A DNA stretch of 64,000 nucleotides, from assembly GCA_963669975.1 (NCBI GenBank), contig CAVLJG010000010.1, forward strand, positions 27,886,821 through 27,950,820, written 5' to 3'. This DNA is from Acanthoscelides obtectus (lineage: Eukaryota > Arthropoda > Insecta > Coleoptera > Chrysomelidae). The notes beneath the pieces were generated by a model. That model was not told the origin of the DNA and did not search any database. It saw only the letters and a program-made list of their open reading frames with translations. A program made the translations under genes and the position numbers. Below are positions 44,722 to 57,008 of the stretch, piece after piece. Position 1 is the first letter of the stretch. The number at the start of each line of letters is the position of its first letter.

Positions 44722-44913
44722 GAGTTTTAGAACTTTACTTTACCATTTCATCATTTACTGGACTAAATCAACTCTGTAATCCTTTGCGTCGCGTTGTTGT
44801 TTCCATCCACACTGAGCATTCGCGAACCCATTAATTTCTTTGAGCAACGTTTTGAGACCGACAACAGGCGTATCGTGTTCGGGCATGCATGCTTACATCT
44901 AAGCGCACCTTTA

Positions 44914-46260
44914 AATATATACCAAAAATTCCGGATACGCATGCTAGTTTGTTTACATGATATAGAATCTGATATGGAACAATAATCACCAACTAGTAGA
45001 CTATAGCGAAATGTCATATCTTCGACCCTGTGAATAGCTACTTGTGATAACAGTGTAACAGGGCCAAAGTGATCCTATGCTAATTCACGTCATGAAGCAA
45101 AACAAAACGTTTGTACCTGAAACACCCTTTTGTAACGGATCTTCTTCTGCTCAGTTTGTAGAAAGAAATCATTTATAGATCACGACAGTCGGAGGTCACA
45201 TTTTCCCGAATACGGTACACACTGTGGGCTTGTCAGTTTTCCTGCTAAATATTTTCAAAACTCTTTAGAGGATTAGCCTCGATATCTGCGGTAATGTCTT
45301 AATGCTTTTCATATATAAATGTTGAATGGATTGTTTTGGGAACTGAATGATATATTTCGTTCAAATTTGAAGTATGTGATAGAATCTCGGACGTATGAAC
45401 CATAACATTTCTATAGATGTGTCAGCGCCACTCCATGCATGCGACTTCAGTCGCGCGACGGAGCAACAGAAATGTTCGACAATGACGTGAAATAGGGACA
45501 GCGCTGTTGAGTGACACTGTCGTGCGACTCAAGTCCCGTGCTTAAATGGGCGCTTATGGTCACATGACACTATACCAGTATTTTCAGTGTTTTCTGATGG
45601 TTCACAGTACTTCCATATATCCTTCTTCCTCACTCATTTGCAGCCGGTCTCTACGGACAGACATGGACACATGTATAAACTCAAAGAGATACATTTTTTA
45701 GTTTTGTCCCACCGTCATGAAAACTTCCTTGTAAACGTATGAGCCTTCCACACTTATGGTTCCCACTATCAGGATGACAATTTGCTAGTCATACACGTGT
45801 GATGTTGTAATAAAACAGTAGTGTCTGAAGATACAACTACAATGTCGACAGTCTGTATTAGAGGTATTTTCAGAGTGAGTGAACATAACCCAATGAATGG
45901 GTGTGTGAAAGAGCGAGGAGCAACCGCTTTACGCATCGGTTCGCTCAGAGTGCAATTTCCCTTAAGTAATTTAAGCTACACATGATACTATTAGTCAATC
46001 TGTTTGCTTAATTCATATGGTACTGTGAAAGAACCGTCGAAAACCGTGAAAAGACCTGTATGAAGTTTGATGAGGAAAACTTGTACAGTAACTGTTGACT
46101 TGGGAGAAGTAAGTGAGGTTATGATAACTGACAAGAGAGGTTTGCAGATCTAGACTAATGCCTTTTTTACAGTGGCATTCTGATAATCTAGCAACCCGAC
46201 ATATCCATACTTGTGAGATGTGAACAAAAGGATATTACAGGGTATTTCAGAACTAAGGGA
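44914..46260. other. No recognised gene
   Basis: Holds the small inverted-repeat element at 45424-45554 described separately. Nothing else was recognised. Confidence 0.45.
45424..45554. repeat. Short inverted-repeat element (MITE candidate)
   Basis: A 131-bp stretch whose two halves pair: left AGCGCCACTCCATGCATGCG then ACTTCAGTCGCGCGAC; the reverse complement of the right gives AGCGCCCATTTAAGCACGGG then ACTTGAGTCGCACGAC. No coding capacity. No clear target duplication, so family assignment is open. Confidence 0.6.
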
Positions 46261-46450
46261 CATGTAAAGTCTTTGGTTTACGAAACTCCAGTAGAAACAG
46301 AGCAAGACTTAATTGGACGAATTACAGCAGCATTTGAAATCATTTAAAATGAGTATTAAGTTTTTAGTCAAGTCCGCCGAAATCATGTGCGATGTTTGAA
46401 TCGGTGTATTCAGGTTGGAGGAAGACATTTAAATGCATTAAATCCTATTT
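46261..46450 (+). pseudogene. Mariner-like transposase, C-terminal fragment
   Basis: HVKSLVYETPVETEQDLIGR then ITAAFEII, and after a stop NHVRCLNRCIQVGGRHLNAL. This is the extreme C-terminus of the same DUF4817-type mariner lineage as 21051-22117 (LVYETPVETEEEL...VGGRHFE). Everything upstream, including the catalytic domain, is missing. Confidence 0.75.
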
Positions 46451-47493
46451 AGGCAATTAATCGTCTTTCTAAATTTTAACGCGTCTTAGAGCCGTAGTGC
46501 CGGTGTGACATTTTTCCGGATATGGGTCCCTATAATCAAATGGTTTCTACTGTTATACTGAATAACCCCTGTAGACAGACTCATATCTAATTTCATAGAA
46601 TAAATGAACATTTCTTACAGTATTTCATTAGAAAATCGTTATATAACGATTTCAATCTTTGATAGCCTAAGATGGATATATAGGCCCAATTTAAAAAAAA
46701 CATAATTCATCCTCAATACGAAACGGCGAAAACAGTGTCGGCCATGATGTGACGTCAAACCAATTGTAAAGGAAGAAGCGTCATATGTGTGTCACCCGTG
46801 AAGTGGAGCGAGTGTAGAGCATAGGCCGAATGGATTTTTTCATCATATCTCCATATTATCTCGTTTATTCTTTTAGCAATCTCAAAAAAAAATTAACCCA
46901 TCGAGAGGATATCATTGTGTACATGTCATGAACTCTCCAAAATGTGACTAAAAGTTATCAGATAATATTGTCTAAAAATATTTTTTGAACAGTAGGCTTA
47001 TGACATAAATATACTTTAACTTAATGTGGCTTCGAAATTTGAACTCGGTCACATTGATATTTTTCAAGAAGGTATGGAAATAAGATTAAAAAAATTTGAC
47101 TAACAAAAAGTTCGTAACTGTTTGAATAAATTGTAAAATACCTAATAATAGCACAATTAAAGCATATCCACTACAAACCATCCCTAAAATCCAATCAGCG
47201 ACCACAGAACAACAATATAGAAAAACGTGACCAACCTCCTTAAGTTGTCTTCTTTAAATATTTTTTAAAAACTCCCAATCAACGTAAAACATTATCCTTT
47301 TCTCGGTTTATTGAAACGAACAACCGTGGGCGTTGGATTCATAGAAGCAGAAAGCCGAAAATTGATACGTTGGCTGATAGTCATTTTTTTGCTTTCAACC
47401 CAGATGTCTGCTCTACTACGCTGAGGAACATCAAGACTTCTATGTAACTACAGTGATAGATAAAAAAGGAAGAGTATGTAATACGCTTACATA
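46451..47493. other. No recognised gene
   Basis: AT-rich, with no motif or repeat end seen before the Tc1 element. Confidence 0.45.
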
Positions 47494-49131
47494 CGAGCCC
47501 CTTCCCACTTCAGTTGGCCCACTTCAAGATATGCCTTTATAAACTAAACATATACGAAACTATTTACTTCTAAAACATTTTCTCAAAAACATTTTAGATA
47601 CACTCTAGTCTTAAAAAATACATATTTGAAATCACTTAGACCTATAACTAATAGAACATCTGAACAAATAAACAATGTGCGAATAAATGCGCGAAGTTAA
47701 CAAAGCAACAACTGAAAGATTACCATTGGGTAACATCACCTTTATTTTTTATTACGGCTGAAATTCTTTGGGGCATAGTGGTAACCAAGTTTTGGCAAAA
47801 ATTTGGTGTAAAGTAATCCCATATTTCTTGAAGCTTTTGTCTCAGTTCGGTGATTGTACGAGCAGGATGTTGTCGTAGAACCTTTTTCATCTCGTGCCAC
47901 AAAGTTTCAATAGGTGACAGATCTGAACTGCTAGAAACCCATTTCAAAAGTGGTACATTATTTTCTTCCATCCATTTTATAGTCTTTTTTGAGGTATGGA
48001 ACGCTGCACCATCTTGCTGAAACACAAAATCTTGGCCGGATGTCAAACATTCTTCCATCACTGGTAAAAGCGATTCTTCTAAAATTGCCAAGTACTTATT
48101 TGTTTGTATCCACATTTCCAACAATAAAATGAAGTTTTCCTACTCCTTTTGATCAGATACTGCCCCGGACCATAATGGATGCTCGAAATTTCACTTTTCT
48201 CTTCAGACAGTCAACATTCATTTTTTTGCGAACAACTCTCCTGCGACTGTCACCAACACAAACTTCGAATCGGGCCTTATCACCCTATTGTTGATGTGTC
48301 CATTGTCTATGTTCTTCAGCCCATCTAAGCCGATTTTTCTTTTGCAGTGGAGTTAATAGTGGCTGTTCTTTGGCATATAAATAAGTTGTGCAACTTTAGG
48401 GTTTTTACTTCACTTTTTTTATAAAAAAACTTACCTTGCAAGTGCTAAATCCCAGTTTGTGGGCCTTTCTATGAATTGTGGACCTCGAAATTCTCCTTCC
48501 AACAGCGTCACTCCACAGAGCACTTAATTGTAAATAATTGACACGCCTGTTTTTCACGATTGTTCTTCCTAATGCTTTTCGGTCGGCATTTGTGATATTA
48601 CTTTTTTTCACATATCGTGGCTTAATATTAACTGAACCAGTTACGTTATATCTTCTAATAATATTTCTCACACTGTACCGCGATAAGTCTGAAAAAGTTG
48701 CAATTTCTGAGTTTGATTTCCCAGAATTAAAAAATTTTATTATCAGTTACTGCATTTTCTCAATAATAACCTTTCCTCTACCCATTTTGAAAACCTTAAC
48801 TACTCAAAACTATTTTGAACGTATTCTGACAGCTGTGATTAATAAAAACAATTGTCATGGCTTTTATTTTTCACAGCCACCTATGCGTTATAGACTTATT
48901 TTGCATTGAAATGAAAATAGGTTGATATGCTGTATTTGCAACATGTGTTATTTTTATGCTGCAAATTTGATCAGGGAGTGATAAAGTTGGTGTTTTCTAC
49001 TACATATTATCAAAATATTCTTTGTTAATATTTTAAGGTTATAACACCCTGCTACATTTTTATTATCTGTGTTTGATAAGAAAAAAACTGAGATTTCAAT
49101 AGTTGGGCCAACTGAACTGGGAAGGGGCTCG
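47494..49131 (-). mobile_element. Second Tc1-type transposon, dead copy
   Basis: A 1638-bp element flanked by TA (47492-47493 and 49132-49133) with ~28-bp terminal inverted repeats. Left CGAGCCCCTTCCCACTTCAG then TTGGCCCA; the reverse complement of the right differs at one base. It contains a full-length but broken transposase on the minus strand. It is unrelated in end sequence to the Tc1 at 2127. Confidence 0.92.
47720..48785 (-). pseudogene. Tc1-like transposase (DD34E), stops and frameshifts
   Basis: ATG at 48785 gives MGRGKVIIEKMQ followed by a stop. The N-terminal helix-turn-helix continues through NSEIATFSDLSRYSVRNIIR and the second DNA-binding part (ADRKALGRTIVKNRRVNYLQ). 48130-48400 is broken but still shows LTPLQKKNRLRWAEEHRQW. 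From 48124 the catalytic end is open: FVFQQDGAAFHTSKKTIKWM (second Asp) and SSDLSPIETLWHEMKKVL (Glu), with exactly 34 residues between them. The total of ~355 codons is about normal length. The inverted repeats are still nearly identical while the gene is dead. Confidence 0.88.
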
Positions 49132-49400
49132 TAATGTTAGATTACATAAAATATAAAACGTAAAATATGCCCCAAACATAAGGTATGATCCAAGTGATAC
49201 ATAGTGTTGCGAATACTTATTTCTCTGGACGCTCTAATCCACAGCTCGATATATGTTTTTACATTCTTACAACTAGTAGAAGTAATGTTTGTGCAGGGTG
49301 GCCAATATATAACTGATTGAAATTGAGCGCCATTTTTGATAAACGCATTTCAGTAGGTGGCGCCATAGTAGTTGTTTAAAGCACATGTGTCCAATTCATC

Positions 49401-50035
49401 ATGGAGCGCTACACAATCCCACAACGCGTCCTTATTGTTAAAACGCTTTACTTAAATAATGAATCGATTGTTGCAACGATTCGTAAGCTACGACAAGTTT
49501 TCGGTTGGAGAAATGTGACCATTGGTTAGTCGGTGCGGAAATTTGGACAAACGGGTGAAGTTAAAGACTTGCCAAGGTCGGGCCGTGTCCGATCTGATCG
49601 TATTCCGGAAAATATCGCGAGAGTTCGTGAAAGTGTAGTGGAGCACCCTGAGACGTCTACCAGACATCGTTCTCAAGAACTGGATATTCGTCGCACGTAA
49701 TTGTATTTTAAAAAAGGACTTCCATTTTTGGCCATACAAAATTCAGTTAACCCGAGAGCTACAGCCTAGAGACCATGAAAGTCGCTGAGAATGCAGTCAT
49801 GCAATATTGAAGCTTAATACCCAAAATAACTATTTTTACCGACAATGGATAATGACCGATGAAACCCACTTTGATATGGACAGAGTTTTTAATAAGCAGA
49901 ATTGACGTATTTGGGCAATAGAAAGCCCTCGTGTCATCCATCAATGTCCATTACATCCTCGTCAAGTCACTGTTTGGTGCAGTGTTTGGTATGGAGGTAT
50001 CATTAGACCTTACTTCTTTGAAGACGCTGCATCTC
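49401..50035 (+). pseudogene. Mariner-like transposase, 3' truncated relic
   Basis: ATG at 49401 begins MERYTIPQRVLIVKTLYLNN, a typical mariner N-terminus. HPETSTRHRSQELDI continues the DNA-binding part, followed by gapped sequence (QLTRELQP... is out of frame). TDETHFDMDRVFNKQN at about 49855 holds the first catalytic Asp, and VTVWCSVWYGGIIRPYFFED comes near 50000. It then stops, so the second and third Asp are missing. Several stops. GCAGGGTGGCCAATATATAA at 49294 may be the 5' inverted end. Confidence 0.82.
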
Positions 50036-51894
50036 GAGGCATTTGTCTAGTATTATTTTTCAAACATAATTTCTAAGTTTCAATAGAAGATTAAGAGAAA
50101 AAAAATGGACGTATTTTATTTCATTTCGCAAATATTCAAGATACAAACCAGTCAGCTTATGTTTGAAAGTTTGTTGTTCGTATGCTGATGTAAAATCAGG
50201 TTTAAAAGTGGTATGACGGATAGCGTTTGCCCGTCTAAGAAAAATAGATTTGTAAACTACAGTTCTGCGGTGCTGGAAGTCGAAGAAAAATATTTCGATT
50301 CAAGGTCTAATAGAACATAAGATTTACTCAAAAAAGTCTCAACTATTTGCCAGGTTTTCGGCTGCCTTACAATGTTTTCATGCCAAATTTCATATCGTAT
50401 GATGGGGCACTTGGGTCAAGCTCATACTTTCACTAGTGAAAGCGACTAAACTTTGTGTTGATGCTTGATTGCCACTTTTATGTGTTTTTGTTGTAATGTC
50501 AAAATTTAATGTGTAACCTATTGCTGTACTTTTTCTTTTTAATTTATTGTGTTGATAGCCAGTTAGGCAGTCCCGCATACGTTAGTGTGCCCCAACCATA
50601 AAAAAATTTAAATGAGTCACATGAATTTTCTAGGCATGCTATTAACGTCACCTTGATACAACTTTACACAAAATTCCCAACTCCAACCTATAACCGCAGG
50701 AAAGAGAGGGAGAGAGGGGCGGAGAGGGTGGTGAAAGCGGTCCCAGGAGAATAAGGTTTGTAATAATTCTTAGCGATGGCTGAACTTTTCTGGAATTGCA
50801 TTTTGTGCGTCATTTTTAATAGACTATGAAAATTAATAACTTTTATACGATGTCAGCGCATTAACATTAATTGGAAAGTTGGGTTGTTATGAAACGTTAT
50901 TTTCATATCTTGTGTTCCAAAGTACTTTAACTAATACCTCGTTAAATTAATAGTAGCTGTATAACAGTCATAATTGTTAATGTCCTTGTTATATACAGGG
51001 TGATCCAAACCTTAAAATTACAGTGCCTAGCGCGGAATTGGACACCTCGCTGTTTGAATAATTTTCGCTTATCTGTTATTAATGCAACATGCCCTACCTT
51101 AGGGATCGGCACGGGTATTACGTATCTTGAAAAGTGACGTTATATCCTTTTTCTTACATTATACTTCAGTTATCAATGTTTGGATGTGATATGACGTAAA
51201 ATCTGCTTCAGAGATGGCATTACTGGAGGTCTAAGCTGTAAATTGTATGTGTTGATGATAGTTCCATCGGATTCTTGTCTCCAATACACTTACTTGAGAC
51301 TCAAAGCTAGAAATTAGGTGTGCATCCAGTTTTTCTTATCCATTCTGGAAATTACATATGCAAATTTGCTGAATTTAAAAAATGAGAGAGATAAGAAATA
51401 ACTGTATTCACTGGACACTGTCGAATTACAAGCCATATACATGCTAACAGTGATTACACACAACGCGAGCACTGTGGCAATTTCCCGTAATTCTCTAATA
51501 AATAGCTTTGAACATAACCTCTCTTCAGAAAGCACAACACAAATAACTCTTCTGGCACAGCTAATAGGTATAGGTACTTCATTGGCAGGATATTCAGTAA
51601 TTATTTTCTCACACAGCAAATATCACTGATTTTATACACATGCTGACCAATACAAACAATCATGCAGATGCGATCTTGTTAATCAACGAAATAACCAACT
51701 TTATTCTCGGAGACTCAGACATCAAGACAATAGATCAATCGGCTTCACAAAACATAGGCAACCAACAATGCGTGTACGTGTAGTTGAGCCATTCCTCCAT
51801 AGATGGACGCTCACAAGGATCCTAGTGAGCAAACGTGGAATGACTGTTTGCACCCTAAAAACTACCTAGTCTGAAAGATGACATCTTATAGGAA
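50036..51894. other. No recognised gene
   Basis: One TACAGGGTGATCCAAACCTT at about 50995 looks like a mariner-type terminal repeat, but no partner end was found. A G/A-rich purine tract lies at 50698-50730. Confidence 0.45.
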
Positions 51895-52044
51895 TTTCAC
51901 ATAATTTTCGTCTGTCACCTGCGAAAAATCACAACATCCATAGCCAAGAGATAAATTTGCTTGGGACGGGATTCGAACTCGCGCAGTTCACGCCGACTGG
52001 TTCGGTGACCCATAATGTCTACCACTACGCCACCGTTGCTGTCT
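51895..52044 (-). mobile_element. tRNA-derived SINE, copy 3
   Basis: Minus-strand copy. In sense it starts near 52044 with CAGACAGCAACGGTGGCGTA GTGGTAGAC (A box), keeps a good B box AGTTCGAATCC (51969-51979), then CCCGTCCCAAGC and CTCTTGGCTATGGATGTTGT. It stops resembling copies 1 and 2 after the GTAGGTG-like segment, so its 3' part is truncated or of another subtype. Confidence 0.8.
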
Positions 52045-53482
52045 GAATCAACAATTCTTCCTTAGAAGTGGTTGACTATTTTAATGACTTTAGCTGTGAT
52101 ATTAGCTCTAATAAACACATTGACAGTATTTTATTGGAGACCTCTAGAATGTCAGGTTTCATCAGTCGTTCCGATTAGAACTTCTGTAATATCAGAGCCA
52201 TCAATTCATTATATAATAATTGTTTAGTCTCATGAATATATTATATTTATTGTCTGGAGTCCATTTTATGACTTTGTCAAATTTGTATTATACCAACTTA
52301 GGTTCCCATGTTTTCTGAAATCGAATGAGTCGTTTCTTTTCCTGAATGATACCCTTGGATGCATGAAGCTTTGCAGTCTTAGAGTCCTAGGTCAAACGGT
52401 TAGGACTGGAGGGGCGTTTAAAGTTTGAGGGTTCAAGAAAATGTACTTTTTGGCAATTTTTCTGTTTTCTGGCTATTCATGTTCCTAGGAAACATTTGGC
52501 CCCGCAACATACGACTATTCCGCAGTAGAATTGACCAAAAATTACCTGCAAATTGAGATTGAGTATTATACTGAAAATTGAGAATTCGAATGATTTCCAA
52601 ATGAAAAAACCCACAAAGACGATTTTCTTCATGAGGGAGGGTGTTCAACATATCGCCTATATGGACTGAACTTTCTACTGGCCCTTTCAATTGGTCGTAT
52701 AGGCTATATATCAAAATTGACTATTGTAATGATACCGTAGGGCAGATCATATCTGATATCGAGCTCAATTTTTTGTCTGAGGAGAAATTGAGGTTGCACG
52801 AGATTTCGTAAAGTCTCAAGTTCCTAGGTCAAACGGTTTGCTCTGGAGACGTGTTCTCAGTTTCAAGGTCCGGAAGGAACATCTTTGTGACTATTCCGAA
52901 GTAAAAACAAAGATGACCTCCAAATCGCTATCTGGTAATTCTTTTGGCAGATTGATACTGATATAGTCAGGAAAGTATGAGTTGCACTAACGAAGGTCAC
53001 CGTTGTGACCAACGAATCCAGGATAGGTAGAAGGGGCCAGTCAAGGATATTCTTGTCTCCTAATTCTTATAGTCTGTCCTGAAGATCAAAGTGCAGCTGA
53101 CACAAGTCAATTTTTTTACGGTTCTGTCATTAGATTTGAATGTTTAGTGTTATTTTATACAAATGCGGGTGTTTGCAGATAATTGAGGCCTAATAAAGGT
53201 AGATGTTTCCACTGGTATTAATATCATGTTGATACAACGCTGTCACCTTGGCACGCATTGGTAGACGAATAAGTCAAAAGTATTCACTAAAGCTACGGAA
53301 ATTCCGCGACAAACAATGCAGTGTAGACATATAGGCTTTTGGCTCCTAACCTATTCAAATTCGTTGGTTGGTATCCAAACAAAAAAAGAAAAACTTAAAA
53401 CATATTATATGGTTTGACTGGCCAGACCAATATGGGAGATTATCGATATGAAAACCTCAGGATAACTTCTAGCTGTAAAGTC
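52045..53482. other. Unassigned, containing a diverged direct repeat
   Basis: TCCTAGGTCAAACGGTT occurs at 52385 and 52822, followed in both by CTGGAG-G-CGT, a TTTMAAG/TTTCAAGG phrase and, further on, GACTATTCCGMAGTA. The two units (about 52379-52560 and 52811-52980) are 437 bp apart at the core. No protein or terminal repeat is seen. Confidence 0.5.
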
Positions 53483-54193
53483 CACTGAGGCAACATGTAG
53501 TATGTTGAAGCTTGCGGCGCACTGTCTTTCCATATGGGCAACCCAAAGCGACAAAAATTATGACTCCTTGTCGCATGCCACAGATTGCCAGTTGTTGCCT
53601 GTCCATGTGTTGATCAGTGTCGCCGGCTATCCAAACCCGTTCGGACCGGTGCGGCTTGGAGCAGGCGACAAAACGGAGTGGACCAATGAGAAAACATTGT
53701 GTTTAATTGAAGATTACCATAATTCGGGTGAATTATGACACAACACTCGGAAAGATATAAAGGATAAATTACGGAAATTGTCAGGTAAATATAATTATGG
53801 CAGGCCTTGTACGATGATGATGCGAAAATAGTTGGCTTATTTATTAATGTTTAATTTCTTTATATAGGAAAATACACCTGTTTGGTACTGGAAATTAAAA
53901 AAAATAAGAACAGAAGAGTTGATCATCGCCCTGCAAGATATTGCTTCTCCAATACTCTGACGTTTTTCTTTTCCTTTTCCAATCCAAAGAAATTACTAAA
54001 TGAGCAGCCGCTGCGACTGTTTGTAATGACATGACCTACTAAACTGAAGTTGCCTGAAATGCATCTGAAGACGCATGCTACATTCATGTACGACAAAACG
54101 CATGCCACATTTGGGCAACACTGTCGAACGTCAACAAGAGGCAACATTGGGAAACAAGTAGTATGCCACGTGTCATTCGCTGTTGCCTCAGTA
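53483..54193. mobile_element. TIR element with CACTGAGGCAACA ends
   Basis: A 711-bp segment whose left end CACTGAGGCAACA matches the reverse complement of the right end (TACTGAGGCAACA) at 12 of 13 positions. GCATGCCACA and GTTGCC motifs recur near both ends in opposite orientation (about 53576-53600 and 54100-54140), supporting a real subterminal structure. It contains a SANT/MADF-like coding remnant. Target duplication is not clear, so I do not assign a superfamily. Confidence 0.6.
53667..53790 (+). pseudogene. SANT/MADF-like DNA-binding remnant
   Basis: DKTEWTNEKTLCLIEDYHNS GEL is open to a stop at 53736-53738; KDIKDKLRKLSGKYNYGR follows in another frame. The pattern W(T/S).EKTL.LIE.YH....LWD resembles the N-terminal Myb/SANT-like domain found in transposon accessory proteins. 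Only ~40 residues are recognisable. Confidence 0.45.
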
Positions 54194-56065
54194 GAATCCC
54201 ACCTTTACATCGACAATGAATCAGTATCGAATTGCAAGCATCGTTTCGTATCCGTACTCTTTAAATGGGTGCAGAAATATTAGGCAAAGTTGCAGAAGCG
54301 CTCCAAACTCACAACTTCGGTAATCGATCGGCCATTTACACCGGACACGACTGCGGGATTAGGAACCATTTCCATAGTTTTTCCAGCTTTGGCTAGGCCA
54401 TGGGGTTTGTTCTGAATGCCACGCCACCGTTTAGAGAATTTATGAGTATGATCGAGTCTATCCCCTAACTGTCCCTTCCACACTCTCACCGGAGATGACT
54501 AGGTGGTTAAGAATGAAGGTACACCTTAGAAGGATTTTGGACGAACGGCTAAACATACTTGTCAATTTCTAGAGTTTGCCCGCCTAATTTATACTTAGTA
54601 TCTCTCTATACGTGTGACTACAGTCTATAAATGCATTTTGAAGATGTTCAACTAACAACTGTAGTTCATACTTCTACAATATCAACCAAAATTTATCGAG
54701 CAATTCCTCTATTTTGAAAAGCATGCTGCTTATTGTTTATGGCAGCTAATGTGCTCTGGGTCTGGGTAGGACCAGGTAATCACGCTCTTTACGATATTCT
54801 ATGAAACGGTGTAATCATTAATGTCAAATTATGAATGCCTCCTCTCTGAAATGCAGTTGCCTAATTGCGTGTAAGTGTTACGCATTAAATACCAGATATA
54901 TACATATACCTAAAAGAACAATTGTATTATTTCGTTCCACCATTCAATGCAGATTCATAATGAAAACAATACACAATACCTTTCATATAAATAAATGCAG
55001 CAGAACGATAACCCTGCATATATTTCAATTAGTTTTCCATACTATGAATATAGGCACCTGTAATAGTATAAATTAGTAATCCAATTTGTGCAGCAAAACA
55101 GGGTTGTATATCTCACGCAAAGCCTAACGGAACAAATCAATGGTTTAATATATCATATTGCTGCGCTAAAAAAACAACAAATTTGAAATGTTGAAAACAA
55201 AATATTGTCAAAGTATGAGATGACAACTTGTCCTTGAAACATCACCAGCTAATTGAATATTAAGAAATTACATATAATTCAGTCAAAATTTAAAGAAATG
55301 TTTGATTTTTGACTAAAATTCATGTTTTATTACTATTGTTGATTTTTTATTCATGTTTGCATTATTTTCTTCAATTGAATGCGATTTTACTGATTTAACA
55401 TCACCTCCCGTCTTTTTTTAGCTTATAAACCTCTTGCAGATAGCTATTATACACCTACTTGATGACAGGCTCCATCAAAAATTTCATAGATATTGCTCGT
55501 TTCCAAATATTCATTCATTTACTTGCCGTTCATCAGAACTATTATGGCATCTTAGATTGATATTCCCACAAAACCATTCAGGTTTTTTGATATCCACACA
55601 TCCATAAAGTTGAATATTTTTCGTTGTTCAGGAACAGAACAAAAAACCACACTATATTTACAGCGATTAAAAGGGAATATTTACCGATGACATCATTCTC
55701 CACGATTTTTCAAAATAACATTAAATATTTCTATACTTGCCGAAAAAGAGCTGAAACCAAAAATAAAGCCTAAGGCCCGTATCGTCAGTCCGATAATATT
55801 GAGGGCTGGCTTGAAAGTACATTTGACTTGTTGGCTTTTCGATATAAAATGAGCACTTAATCTCGTTTCAATCCGTATCGAATTTTGCTCCTAACTGCAC
55901 GAACGTTAACAGTCAATGTGATGACCTTGATGTCATGAAATTTTTAAGTTAGCCGTGAACGTCAAAAGATTTGCAACATGCGCAATTATCCTTCGAAATA
56001 AACAGGGGGCTGGGATTATACACTCTCAAGTCTATCCGGATAAATATGTCGAAATAAACATGGTA
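54194..56065. other. No firmly recognised gene
   Basis: A 69-codon minus frame at 54280-54489 has a moderately gene-like composition (ending VVSGVNGRSITEVVSLERFC) but I recognise no family. At 55771-55790 TAAGGCCCGTATCGTCAGTC matches, with one difference, the right end of the foldback at 18838-19448. Confidence 0.4.
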
Positions 56066-57008
56066 TACAGGGTGCGCCAAAAGTATGCACACACCCAAAT
56101 ATCTCGGAAATCAAGATTGCTAGAAAAAAGCTTGGATACAAAAGTCTTAGGACATCAAATAGCGCATCTAACGGTGACCTTGGATTTGACGTTCACATTC
56201 ACCTTGGAGGTCATTTCAAATGGGAACCCCCACGTTTTATTACAGAAATAGAAAGTCAAAAAAAATTTCTTTTCACCGGTATAAAGATCATAGTGGCTTA
56301 AATTACATATAGAGGTTATTCAAGGTCAACAGTCTTTGTTGTCTCTGTGGGGAAGCCGCGGATAACTGGAAAAAGAAAAAGTACGTATTAATGAATAACT
56401 TTTAATGCGAAAAATGCAGGACATCCATCTGCACAAATGATGGTGACCTTCATTCTGACCTTGCTTATGACCTTGAGGGTCAATTCGAAGTCAAATAAAT
56501 TTCTTGCACATAAAGCCTCAATTTTGACCCAGCGCTGAAAATGGGGAAAATAATTAAACTTTTTAACATAAGATATTTCTCAATTCTTGCGCTGGGATCA
56601 AAACTGAGGGTCTTCATGTGAAAAAATCAATTTGACTTTCAATGTCATAGCTAAAGTCAAAATGATTGTAACCATCAGATGTGCGGTTGGGTATTCTGTA
56701 ATTGTGGTATTAAAAGTTCTTCTTTAATATACCTCTTATCCCAGCTATCCGCTGCTTCACAACATTCGATGGACGAAATAACCTTTAAAAGGAAATTATT
56801 TTGACTTTCTACTTCTGTAATAAAAAGTGGGGGGTTTCCTTTTCAAAAATTAATTTGCCCTTGAAATGATCTTCAAGACGAATGTCAACGTCAAATACAA
56901 GGTCACCACTTGGTGTGCCATTTGATTTCCTAAATCTTTATTATTTAAGTTTTTTCTACCAGCCTTAGTTGCCGAGATATTTGGTATGATGATACTTTTG
57001 GGATAACT
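56066..57008. repeat. Large foldback element (~940 bp imperfect palindrome)
   Basis: Two arms of about 460 bp are reverse complements of each other around a centre near 56550-56590, where CAGCGC and GCGCTG face each other. Shared landmarks from the outside in: CCAAATATCTCGG, GGTGACCTTG then ATTTGACGTT, TTTTATTACAGAA then TAGAAAGTCAAA, AGCYGCGGATARCTGG, ATCTG...GATGGT and GACCCAGCGC. Identity looks like about 75 percent with indels. The outer left end CAGGGTGCGCCAAAAGTATG resembles Tc1/mariner ends and TA flanks both sides. No coding capacity is seen. Confidence 0.82.

Larger units (their letters stand above)
44133..44910 (+). mobile_element. Second PIF/Harbinger transposon, internally deleted
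   Basis: A 778-bp element flanked by TTA on both sides (44130-44132, 44911-44913). Terminal inverted repeats are imperfect: AGGTGCGTTTACATATGAGC on the left against AGGTGCGCTTAGATGTAAGC on the reverse complement of the right. The GCACGCACGC/GCATGCATGC stretch continues the match. It contains a broken N-terminal DDE fragment on plus and a MADF-like DNA-binding fragment on minus. Those are the two proteins typical of this superfamily, here in convergent order. It differs in sequence from the Harbinger at 31718, so it is a separate family. Confidence 0.87.

Noticed and set aside
50995..51060. Mariner-type terminal repeat
   Set aside because: TACAGGGTGATCC is suggestive, but no partner end or coding remnant is found, so no element is called.
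51960..52044. Possible tRNA gene on the minus strand
   Set aside because: Same SINE family as 5367 and 9032; no separate acceptor stem.
54280..54489. 69-codon minus frame ending VVSGVNGRSITEVVSLERFC
   Set aside because: Looks somewhat gene-like, but I recognise no family and see no splice or start context.
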